51,644 nt of DNA from an uncultured Actinomycetes bacterium (GTDB lineage: Bacteria; Actinomycetota; Actinomycetes; Nanopelagicales; Nanopelagicaceae): the NCBI GenBank assembly GCA_903845465.1, contig CAIMXQ010000084.1, positions 1 to 51,644 on the forward strand, written 5' to 3'. The position numbers and the translations under genes are program-made. Shown in pieces: positions 1 to 5,924 of this stretch (position 1 is its first letter; each line of letters opens with the position of its first letter). Below the pieces are notes generated by a model. That model was given only the letters and a program-made list of their open reading frames with translations. It ran no database searches and was not told where the DNA came from.

Positions 1-127
1 AAGCATCCACCTGCGATATCTCATTACTTTGTGAGTGCAGAACAGAAAAGCCACCAATACCCATCGTGATGATGGTGAGAAAGAAGAGAGTGACAAAACT
101 TATGCGTGTGGAGGAGGAAAATCTCAC
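1..127 (-). CDS. Sensor histidine kinase, N-terminal fragment
   Basis: Only the first 42 codons lie in the window; the gene runs off its left edge. It starts with GTG at 127, overlapping the TGA stop of the response regulator in a GTGA junction, which implies translational coupling. The visible peptide begins with a short basic stretch (MRFSSSTRIS) followed by a hydrophobic segment of about 20 residues (FVTLFFLTIITMGIGGFSVL) and then a polar stretch, as expected for a first membrane helix entering an extracellular sensor domain. No catalytic motif is visible. The kinase assignment rests on position directly after an OmpR-type regulator and on the membrane-anchor N-terminus, so it is an inference. 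Confidence 0.7.
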   Translation of the reverse strand, partial: MRFSSSTRISFVTLFFLTIITMGIGGFSVLHSQSNEISQVDA

Positions 128-810
128 TTCTTCTCCGCTTGCAGCTGGAATCCGACTCCTCTGACTGTACGTATGCCCTCAAAACCATCGCGGTGCAACT
201 TCTTGCGCAGATATGAAATATAGGTATCAACAACTGTGCTTTCGGATTCAAAGGTAATTCCCCAAACCTCATCGAGGAGGTAGGTCTTACTCAAGACTCG
301 CCCTTTGCTCTCTAGAAGTACATGTAGCAAACGAAATTCAGTGGGAGAAAGATCTACTTGTTCACCATTGAAAGTTACTTGATGTGAATCGCTATCAAGT
401 GTGATTGGACCACACGCTACATTTGTGGGAGTTGCAACGGTAAATTGTGACCGGCGGAGAATTGCCTTAATACGTAATACAAGCTCTTCAAGACCAAAGG
501 GCTTTGTCACGTAGTCATCCGCGCCAAGTGTGAGGCCTCGAGTCACATCAGCACGATCTGCACGCGCACTGAGCATTAGAGCGGGGGTGTTATCGCCATT
601 GGCACGAATGCGTTCGATGAATTCAAAACCATCCATCATTGGCATATTTATATCGACAATAAGGAGATCTGGTTTGGAGTTTCTGAGAAGGGTCTGAGCA
701 ATCATTGCGTCAGCTGCGGTGATGGTTTCATACCCAGCCAATTTCAGAGCATCTCCGAGTAAATCACGGACTCCGGACTCGTCGTCGATAATCATTATTA
801 ACTGGCTCAT
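124..810 (-). CDS. OmpR-family response regulator
   Basis: A two-component transcription factor of 228 aa. The receiver domain (about 1-118) has the acidic pair in IIDDE near residue 9, the phosphoacceptor Asp53 in IVDINMP and the conserved Lys103 in TKPFG. A linker leads to a winged-helix DNA-binding domain (about 130-226) ending in the usual RTVRGVGFQL motif. I chose ATG 810 because the receiver fold starts there. The frame stays open to an ATG at 882, but the extra 24 residues have no receiver character. The stop overlaps the GTG of the downstream kinase. Tandem ATTCACA repeats lie in the spacer to the divergent secreted-protein gene and are a plausible target. Which regulator of the family it is cannot be said. 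Confidence 0.93.
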   Translation of the reverse strand: MSQLIMIIDDESGVRDLLGDALKLAGYETITAADAMIAQTLLRNSKPDLLIVDINMPMMDGFEFIERIRANGDNTPALMLSARADRADVTRGLTLGADDYVTKPFGLEELVLRIKAILRRSQFTVATPTNVACGPITLDSDSHQVTFNGEQVDLSPTEFRLLHVLLESKGRVLSKTYLLDEVWGITFESESTVVDTYISYLRKKLHRDGFEGIRTVRGVGFQLQAEKK

Positions 811-880
811 GGCTATACCCTGCCATGCGTTGCGCATAAGCGCTACCAAATCAACGCCAAGCACACGTATCCATGAGGAC

Positions 881-898
881 ATTCACAGAATATTCACA
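881..898. promoter_or_regulatory. Tandem ATTCACA repeats, possible response-regulator operator
   Basis: Two identical 7-mers, ATTCACA at 881-887 and at 892-898, lie in direct orientation with an 11-base period, one helical turn. This is the usual layout of OmpR/PhoB-family binding sites. They sit just upstream of the -10 hexamer of the secreted-protein gene at 923 and upstream of the regulator gene itself. The repeat is seen directly; binding is inferred. Confidence 0.5.
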
Positions 899-910
899 CA
901 ACGAAGGATT

Positions 911-916
911 TACTAT
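911..916 (+). promoter_or_regulatory. -10 element of the secreted-protein gene
   Basis: TACTAT, followed by six bases and then ATG 923. The tandem ATTCACA repeats occupy the -35 area, as in activator-dependent promoters. Confidence 0.55.
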
Positions 917-922
917 AAAGCC

Positions 923-1390
923 ATGGAAAAGGTAGCTCGCACGAAGCGCAATTTCACTATTGCAGCCTCACTTCTACTTGCCTTTTCATGTAGCTCAGCA
1001 ATTACGGCACACGCTGATTCGACTCCATCTCCAGCGCCGTCAAGTTCAACAGATCCATTTAAAGTGGCTAACGAACAATTCAAACATGACCGAGAAATCT
1101 TTATCGCTGCGATGCACGATCGCGAAATGAAGATGCGCGATATTAATTCTTTATTCAAAACCGCGGTTGATAAGGCAAATAGCGATGCTCGCACCGCAAT
1201 GTCAACGGCTTCAACCCCTCTACAAAAATCAACAATTTTTTCCAATCGCCGTAACGCCATTGATGCAGCTATTAATGCGCGTGATCTAGCCATCACAGCG
1301 CTTGGCGCGATGCCAATTCCGCCTACCCAGCCCTTACGTCAACCAAAGACAATGGGTAATAACAAATCCAAGGCAGGACAGAACCACTAA
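923..1390 (+). CDS. Small secreted protein of unknown function
   Basis: A 155-aa protein that I do not recognise. A basic N-terminus (MEKVARTKR) and hydrophobic core (residues 11-27) end in an AHA-D site near residue 32, a classical Sec signal peptide. The mature part starts with a Ser/Pro/Thr-rich linker, then about 95 charged, Ala-rich residues predicted by eye to be largely helical, and a basic Asn/Lys/Gln-rich tail. There are no Cys residues in the mature chain and no enzymatic motif. The frame is open further upstream, but ATG 923 gives the signal peptide and fits the -10 at 911. It diverges from the two-component operon and may be its target or a signalling accessory; this is inference. 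Confidence 0.8.
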   Translation: MEKVARTKRNFTIAASLLLAFSCSSAITAHADSTPSPAPSSSTDPFKVANEQFKHDREIFIAAMHDREMKMRDINSLFKTAVDKANSDARTAMSTASTPLQKSTIFSNRRNAIDAAINARDLAITALGAMPIPPTQPLRQPKTMGNNKSKAGQNH

Positions 1391-1416
1391 TTTCCTACTG
1401 GATATTTTTATTCGAT

Positions 1417-1803
1417 TTAGGAAAGCGGAAGAAGATAAATAACCGCTGTGAGAGCTGCTGCGAGACCAAGAGATTGCAAAAGTATTACTGCAGCAGTCTT
1501 TCGGTCAGCTGCAAGGGAAGCTTTGTCAACTACCTTTGAGAGCTTTCCAATTCTTGAAAAGTTAAATGTGCCCATGAATCCAAATGCTAAACAGAATTTT
1601 TTACGTGATTGCACCCATCCTACGGATGCGACGGTGAGCGGGAGAAATATTCCGAGACGTACCTGGGCTGAAGCATGTGTGCTGATAAATCCAAAAAGTG
1701 CGCTGATGCTGAGCGCTAAACCTACGAGGGCAACAATCTGGCGCTGACGAATCTCAGCCTTTCCGATATTGCATGTACCTGGAATATATTCAGATGAAGA
1801 CAT
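1417..1803 (-). CDS. Small conserved-looking membrane protein
   Basis: A 128-aa protein of unknown function. A short polar N-terminus contains a single Cys in the motif PGTCNIGKAEIRQR. This is followed by two hydrophobic helices (about 24-43 and 48-63), a basic loop (QSRKKFC), a cytoplasmic-looking segment rich in Lys and Ala, and a C-terminal helix (about 104-126). The CNIGKAEI motif resembles N-termini I have seen in uncharacterised bacterial membrane proteins, but I cannot name the family. The ATG overlaps by one base the TAA of the 48-aa gene upstream (TAATG), so the two are probably co-translated. Confidence 0.75.
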   Translation of the reverse strand: MSSSEYIPGTCNIGKAEIRQRQIVALVGLALSISALFGFISTHASAQVRLGIFLPLTVASVGWVQSRKKFCLAFGFMGTFNFSRIGKLSKVVDKASLAADRKTAAVILLQSLGLAAALTAVIYLLPLS

Positions 1804-1949
1804 TATGCGTCTTCAAATTCATCTTCATCGATCCAGGCATCTGTTGCTGTGTCATCCTGTTTTTCGATCCACGAGAGAAATGTTCCAACTGCACGGAAGG
1901 CAAGAATTGCCACAGTAATTGCGGCGAGGATTCTGCGTAGCGCTTTCAT
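1803..1949 (-). CDS. 48-aa single-pass membrane microprotein with acidic tail
   Basis: A short reading frame of 48 codons. The N-terminus is basic (MKALRR), then comes a hydrophobic helix (about residues 7-27), then a strongly acidic tail (DEDEFEDA). It is backed by a TATTTT hexamer seven bases before its ATG and by a TAATG overlap with the downstream membrane protein gene, so the two look like one transcript. There is no recognisable family. The topology (basic inside, one helix, acidic tail) suggests a small membrane protein that may partner with its neighbour; this is inference. Confidence 0.65.
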   Translation of the reverse strand: MKALRRILAAITVAILAFRAVGTFLSWIEKQDDTATDAWIDEDEFEDA

Positions 1950-1956
1950 AGGGATA

Positions 1957-1962
1957 AAAATA
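1957..1962 (-). promoter_or_regulatory. -10 element of the 48-aa gene
   Basis: TATTTT on the minus strand, seven bases before ATG 1949. No Shine-Dalgarno sequence is visible. Confidence 0.5.
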
Positions 1963-1988
1963 CTCCACTTGAAGCAGGTTTGCCTCTT

Positions 1989-3056
1989 TTAAGCCTTTGT
2001 AAGTGCAGTGTCGATATCGTTCCAAAGATCTTCAACATGTTCGCAACCGACTGAAAGGCGAATGAGATTTTCGGGGACGCTGTGGCTTTCAAGCTCCCAT
2101 CGCCTACGACGTTCCCAGGTTGTCTCTACTCCCCCAAGACTTGTTGCGTTGATAATCAGAGATGCTCCATCACATACGCGTTCAGCAGCAATCGCATCAC
2201 CCTTGATTTCAAATGAAATGATCGCACCAAATCCTGGGTAACGAACGTTAGATACAGAGCTATGGCTTGCCAGTTTCATCGCCAACACTGAAGCGTTGGC
2301 TTGTGCCCTTTCAAATCGAAGTGGGAATGTGCGAATTCCACGCAGTGCAAGCCATGCATCAAACGGTCCAGCTGTTGCACCGAATGATGTGCGTGCATCA
2401 AGAAGACGGGCATAGAGAGCAGGATCTTTGACAGAGAGTGAACCAAGGATGACATCGCTGTGGCCTGCTAAATACTTTGTTACTGAATGCATCACTACAT
2501 CTGCGCCAAAGGTTAAAGGTTTCTGATTCAGCGGAGTTGCAAAGGTGTTATCGAATCCGACACCCAAATTGCGTTTCTTAGCCTCGCCGATGATTACTGA
2601 AACTTCCGCAACTCCGAGACCTGGATTAGTTGGTGATTCAACCCAGAGAAAAGCTGCGCCCTGTAACTGTGAAATTACTTCCTTCGTGTCGGTGATATCA
2701 ACAAAGCGAACTTCGAGGCGACCATCTTTGTGGTGCCGCTTTAAGAGGGACATTGTCCCGCTATAACCCTCGTGAGATGCAACGACTGGTGCACCATGTG
2801 GCAAGAGTGAAAATACTGCCGTAATCGCTGCCATTCCAGATGAGAACAAAAGAGTTGAATCTGCTTCTTCAAGTGCGCTAATTGCATCTTCGAGTGGATG
2901 CCACGTTTCATTTCCGAATCTGCCGTAACTAATTAGTCCACCTGCAACAAATGTTGAGTTGAGCGAAATCGGAAGGTTCACTCCTTCACCGGCTAGATGC
3001 GGTGGTCGCCCACTTGAGATTGCAATTGTCTCGGGGCGAAGCTCATCAGATGCCAT
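1989..3056 (-). CDS. Cys/Met metabolism PLP-dependent enzyme (cystathionine gamma-synthase/lyase family)
   Basis: A fold-type I trans-sulfuration enzyme of 355 aa. The PLP lysine sits in HSVTKYLAGHSD, and the cofactor-binding FSSGMAAITAVF segment lies near residue 70. The C-terminal signatures SLGGVETTWERR and NLIRLSVGCEHVEDLWNDI are family hallmarks. It is about 30 residues shorter than typical 380-400-residue members, with loss mainly at the N-terminus and in the C-terminal domain. Sequence alone does not tell gamma-synthase from gamma-lyase or methionine gamma-lyase. It lies 16 bases after a PatB/MalY-type beta-lyase, so the pair may act in cysteine/methionine interconversion. ATG 3056 has its own -10 in that short gap. 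Confidence 0.88.
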   Translation of the reverse strand: MASDELRPETIAISSGRPPHLAGEGVNLPISLNSTFVAGGLISYGRFGNETWHPLEDAISALEEADSTLLFSSGMAAITAVFSLLPHGAPVVASHEGYSGTMSLLKRHHKDGRLEVRFVDITDTKEVISQLQGAAFLWVESPTNPGLGVAEVSVIIGEAKKRNLGVGFDNTFATPLNQKPLTFGADVVMHSVTKYLAGHSDVILGSLSVKDPALYARLLDARTSFGATAGPFDAWLALRGIRTFPLRFERAQANASVLAMKLASHSSVSNVRYPGFGAIISFEIKGDAIAAERVCDGASLIINATSLGGVETTWERRRRWELESHSVPENLIRLSVGCEHVEDLWNDIDTALTKA

Positions 3057-3062
3057 GCCCTA

Positions 3063-3068
3063 AGAGTA
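3063..3068 (-). promoter_or_regulatory. -10 element of the trans-sulfuration gene
   Basis: TACTCT on the minus strand, six bases before ATG 3056, lying inside the 16-base spacer after the upstream gene. Confidence 0.45.
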
Positions 3069-3072
3069 ATCG

Positions 3073-4236
3073 CTAACGCAGAACAGTAGCGAGGCGATTA
3101 AAGGCCTCTTCAAGTATTTCTGGGCTAGTAGCGAAATTGAGCCGCACGCATTGTGTTGACTGCGGCCCAAATCGAACTCCGGGAACACATGCGACTTTGG
3201 CTTTTTCAATGAGAACGGCAGCTGGATCTTCACCAAGATTGAATGAAGTCAGATCCAGCCACGCAAGATAGGAACAGTGAGGAATGAGATAGCCAACGCC
3301 GGGAGTCGTAGATTCAATCAGGGACGCAACCAATTTTCGATTGTGGTCGAGTTGAATCATCAGCGCATCTAGCCATGGCTCGCCCTTTTCGAAGGCTGTG
3401 ACAGTGGCAAAAGCACCGAGAAGTGATGCGCGGTAATGAGTCGCTGGAGCAATTGCGCTAAGAGTCTCGTGCACTTTCGCATCCTGGGTAACAATAATTG
3501 CGCATTTAAGGCCAGCGATGTTCCATCCCTTACTTGCGGCAGTAATGGTTATTCCAACCTCGCGTGCAGTTTCAGAGACAGCCAAGAAAGGGGTGAAAGT
3601 CTGTTCAGAAAATGTGAGGGGTGCATGGATTTCATCACTGAGAAGATAGACTTTGTGCTTCTTTGCAAGTTCAGCTAATCGTGAGAGTTCTTCGCGAGTG
3701 TAGATACGTCCCAATGGATTATGAGGATTGCTGATCAGGTGGGCCTTGATACCTGAGGCATAAGCCTTCTCGATTCCATCCCAGTCAAGAATCCAATTGC
3801 TGCCATTTACAGGTGTATCTGATTGAGTAAGTGGAACATCTACTTGTTGAAGATGAGTCTCTGTGCACCATGTCCAGAAGTTTGGATAGACAGGAGAGTT
3901 AATTAAAATCTTATCTCCTGGTTGTGTAATTACTCGAAGAACCTCGACAACTCCAACACCAACATCGGCTGCAATGCGTACCTGCAGCGGATCTACATCC
4001 CAGCCCCAGCGACGTTTAGCAAAACCAGCAAATGAAGCTCCCATTTCAGGAATCGAACCAAGATAGCCAAGGTCTGAATGATCGATCATCTCTCGCAGAG
4101 TTTGGCGGATGGGGTCGGCGACAGGAAAATCCATTTCGGCGACAGGAAGCGGCAGTACATCTTTAGGAAAAGTGCGCCATTTTTCACTTCGGTGGGTCTG
4201 CAATTCGCTGAGGTCCATCGCCTTAAAGTCGCTCAT
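3073..4236 (-). CDS. PatB/MalY-type aminotransferase (putative cystathionine beta-lyase)
   Basis: A fold-type I PLP enzyme of 387 aa. The N-terminal WRTFPKDVLPLPVAEMDFPVA segment is the MalY/PatB signature. NPHNPLGR and LLSDEIHAPL bind the cofactor, and the Schiff-base lysine is in TAASKGWNIAGLKC. Family members cleave cystathionine or cysteine C-S bonds to give pyruvate, ammonia and a thiol. Length matches PatB (about 390 aa). ATG 4236 is preceded by CATACT and six bases, in a 34-base divergent spacer shared with the DNA glycosylase gene. Together with the downstream gamma-family enzyme it suggests a sulfur amino acid pair. Confidence 0.88.
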   Translation of the reverse strand: MSDFKAMDLSELQTHRSEKWRTFPKDVLPLPVAEMDFPVADPIRQTLREMIDHSDLGYLGSIPEMGASFAGFAKRRWGWDVDPLQVRIAADVGVGVVEVLRVITQPGDKILINSPVYPNFWTWCTETHLQQVDVPLTQSDTPVNGSNWILDWDGIEKAYASGIKAHLISNPHNPLGRIYTREELSRLAELAKKHKVYLLSDEIHAPLTFSEQTFTPFLAVSETAREVGITITAASKGWNIAGLKCAIIVTQDAKVHETLSAIAPATHYRASLLGAFATVTAFEKGEPWLDALMIQLDHNRKLVASLIESTTPGVGYLIPHCSYLAWLDLTSFNLGEDPAAVLIEKAKVACVPGVRFGPQSTQCVRLNFATSPEILEEAFNRLATVLR

Positions 4237-4242
4237 AGACTT

Positions 4243-4248
4243 AGTATG
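4243..4248 (-). promoter_or_regulatory. -10 element of the PatB-like gene
   Basis: CATACT on the minus strand, five of six bases matching TATACT, six bases before ATG 4236. Confidence 0.5.
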
Positions 4249-4258
4249 TCACCACCAA

Positions 4259-4264
4259 TAAAGT
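4259..4264 (+). promoter_or_regulatory. -10 element of the DNA glycosylase gene
   Basis: TAAAGT, six bases before ATG 4271. It lies only ten bases from the opposing hexamer at 4243-4248. Confidence 0.5.
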
Positions 4265-4270
4265 TAAGCC

Positions 4271-4888
4271 ATGCTCTCAGAGTCGCAGATGAAGAAGATA
4301 GTTAAAGAGTTATCTTCACGAGACAAGCGACTTGCACGGGTAATCGACGCACACTCTTTATGCACAATCGGCCGTAACCCAAAGCCAGTAAGCCACTTTG
4401 AGGCTCTCGTTGAATCAGTCATCTCACAACAATTAGCAGTAAAAGCTGCCGATACAATCTATGGGCGTGTAAAGGATTTAGCTAAGGGTCGAGTCATTCC
4501 TGGGCGCATTGCCGAAATTACAGAGATAGATATGCGAGCTGCTGGCGTATCGGGTGCAAAGTTCAAAACAATTCAGGGACTTGCAGAAGCTGCCATTACA
4601 AAGAGGATAAAGATTAATTCCTTACATGAAATAGACGACGATCAAGAGATCTTTGACCAACTTACTGGTCTCTGGGGAATCGGACCGTGGACAGTTGATA
4701 TGTTCATGATGCATCAACTTGGAAGACTTGATATCTGGCCAACAGGTGACTTAGGCGTTCGTCGCGGTTGGGAGAAGATGTATTCCCTCAAAGAAGAGAT
4801 TGAACCCAAGGCGCTGGATAAGAAGGGCGACAAATTCCGCCCATATCGAAGTGTGGTTGCCTGGTATTGCTGGCGAGCGCTTAGCTAA
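4271..4888 (+). CDS. DNA-3-methyladenine glycosylase II (AlkA-like, HhH-GPD)
   Basis: A 205-aa base-excision repair glycosylase that would remove alkylated purines. The helix-hairpin-helix is at LTGLWGIGPWTVDMFMM, and the Gly/Pro-Asp loop holds the catalytic Asp in TGDLGVRRGW. The N-terminal part has the common AlkA start FEALVESVISQQLAVKAADTI. It is a single-domain form, shorter than E. coli AlkA (282 aa), as is usual in actinobacteria. There is no Cys cluster, so it is not an EndoIII/MutY type. An internal ATG at 4289 is possible, but ATG 4271 fits the -10 spacing. Its stop overlaps that of msrA in the palindrome TTAGCTAA at 4881-4888. Confidence 0.9.
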   Translation: MLSESQMKKIVKELSSRDKRLARVIDAHSLCTIGRNPKPVSHFEALVESVISQQLAVKAADTIYGRVKDLAKGRVIPGRIAEITEIDMRAAGVSGAKFKTIQGLAEAAITKRIKINSLHEIDDDQEIFDQLTGLWGIGPWTVDMFMMHQLGRLDIWPTGDLGVRRGWEKMYSLKEEIEPKALDKKGDKFRPYRSVVAWYCWRALS

Positions 4889-5408
4889 CCACCGCAGGAA
4901 ATGCCACACCCGTTGAAGAGTGGCAGTCATAACCGTTGGGATTCTTCTGTAGATATTTCTGGTGATAATCCTCAGCGAGGTAATACGGAACTCCGTCCGC
5001 GCTCTTTATCTCAGTGACGATGTCACCGATTCCTTCGCGAGTAAGAGATGCCTGGTACACATCGCGGGTTACTTCTGCTTGAAGGTGCTGTGATTCTGAG
5101 GTTGTAAAGATAGCGCTGCGATATTGAGATCCAATATCTCCACCTTGGCGATTGAGCGATGTTGGATCATGCATTACCCAAAACTCTTCGAGAAGTCGTC
5201 GATATGTCACAATTGATGGATCGAAAGTGACTTCAACCATTTCTGCATGACCTGTGACGCCTGTACAAACTTGTTCATAGGAAGGGTTAGCTCTCACTCC
5301 ACCCATATAACCAACGCTCGTTGAAGTTACGCCTTCAATATTCCAATAGCGGCGTTCTGCGCCCCAGAAGCAACCGGTTGCGAAATATGCTTTCTCTGAA
5401 CTGTTCAT
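4881..5408 (-). CDS. msrA: Peptide-methionine (S)-S-oxide reductase MsrA
   Basis: A 175-aa repair enzyme reducing methionine-S-sulfoxide in proteins and free form. The catalytic Cys13 is in ATGCFWGAE. Other family motifs are VGYMGG, GHAEMVEVTFDP, FWVMHDPTSLNRQGGDIGSQYRS and YHQKYLQKNP. Length is normal for MsrA. The open frame continues upstream to 5660, but that extension runs antisense through the tRNA-Arg gene and cannot be coding; ATG 5408 gives a normal N-terminus just before the catalytic Cys. It is convergent with the DNA glycosylase, sharing eight bases. No ribosome-binding site is obvious. Confidence 0.95.
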   Translation of the reverse strand: MNSSEKAYFATGCFWGAERRYWNIEGVTSTSVGYMGGVRANPSYEQVCTGVTGHAEMVEVTFDPSIVTYRRLLEEFWVMHDPTSLNRQGGDIGSQYRSAIFTTSESQHLQAEVTRDVYQASLTREGIGDIVTEIKSADGVPYYLAEDYHQKYLQKNPNGYDCHSSTGVAFPAVVS

Positions 5409-5435
5409 AGTCGGATAACCTACCCTTGTACCTGC

Positions 5436-5507
5436 GCCCCCGTAGCTCAGGGGATAGAGCACTGCCCTCCGGAGGCAGGTGCACAGGTTCGATTCCTGTC
5501 GGGGGCA
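5436..5507 (+). tRNA. tRNA-Arg (anticodon CCG)
   Basis: A 72-nt cloverleaf. The acceptor stem GCCCCCG pairs with CGGGGGC, followed by discriminator A. The D-arm is GCTC/GAGC and the anticodon stem CTGCC/GGCAG has loop CTCCGGA, giving anticodon CCG that reads CGG. The T-arm is ACAGG/CCTGT with loop TTCGATT. No CCA is encoded: the next bases are CGC. The variable loop is four bases. It is flanked by msrA on the opposite strand and whiB1 downstream. Confidence 0.97.
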
Positions 5508-5573
5508 CGCGATGTAAATCACCCATATTTTGGAAATCTCTTTCGCTACCTTCTTGTTTAAGTAAGTAACAAC

Positions 5574-5590
5574 AGGGAGAATTACTCCCT
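5574..5590 (+). promoter_or_regulatory. Hairpin in the whiB1 upstream region
   Basis: AGGGAG (5574-5579), loop AATTA and CTCCCT (5585-5590) form a perfect six-base-pair stem about 50 bases before the whiB1 ATG. There is no T-run after it, so it is not a convincing tRNA terminator; it could be a leader structure or an operator. The remaining spacer 5508-5642 shows no clear promoter hexamers to me. Confidence 0.3.
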
Positions 5591-5642
5591 TGCGCAGATA
5601 CTTTGGCGCACTTTCACCAACAGATCCGAAAGGGGTAGAGCC

Positions 5643-5909
5643 ATGGACTGGAGACATCAATCTGCGTGTCGCGATGAAGATCCTGAGCTCTTCTTCCCTG
5701 TAGGAAATACCGGTCCTGCAATTACTCAGATCGAAGAAGCTAAAAAAGTCTGCAATCGCTGCATCGTCAAAGATGCATGTTTGGCGTGGGCTCTTGAATC
5801 AGGACAAGATGCAGGAGTCTGGGGCGGACTCTCTGAAGATGAGCGTCGCGCCCTTAAGCGCCGCGCAGCACGTAATCGTGCACGCCTTGCCGATAGTTCA
5901 CAGTCTTAA
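5643..5909 (+). CDS. WhiB1-like iron-sulfur transcription factor
   Basis: An 88-aa Wbl protein. Four cluster-binding cysteines are seen: Cys9, Cys37, Cys40 and Cys46 (C-x2-C-x5-C). The GVWGG turn follows at about 58-62, then a basic C-terminal tail (RRALKRRAARNRAR) that contacts DNA. Wbl proteins carry an NO- and O2-sensitive [4Fe-4S] cluster and bind the primary sigma factor. The WhiB1 assignment rests on length and on adjacency to a PdtaS-like kinase, as recalled for Rv3219/Rv3220c of M. tuberculosis. A strong ribosome-binding site, AAAGGGG, lies seven bases before the ATG. Confidence 0.93.
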   Translation: MDWRHQSACRDEDPELFFPVGNTGPAITQIEEAKKVCNRCIVKDACLAWALESGQDAGVWGGLSEDERRALKRRAARNRARLADSSQS

Positions 5910-5924
5910 ATTATTGATACCCTA

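Noticed and set aside
811..882. A longer response regulator starting at ATG 882
   Set aside because: The extra 24 residues precede the canonical receiver start and have no domain character. AATATT-N6-ATG before 882 is suggestive, so the longer form is not fully excluded.
5508..5642. Intrinsic terminator after tRNA-Arg
   Set aside because: The AGGGAG/CTCCCT hairpin lies 66 bases downstream and has no T-run; it fits the whiB1 leader better.
5409..5660. An N-terminal extension of msrA open to 5660
   Set aside because: It runs antisense through a perfect tRNA-Arg gene and the whiB1 ribosome-binding region; MsrA has a normal start at 5408.
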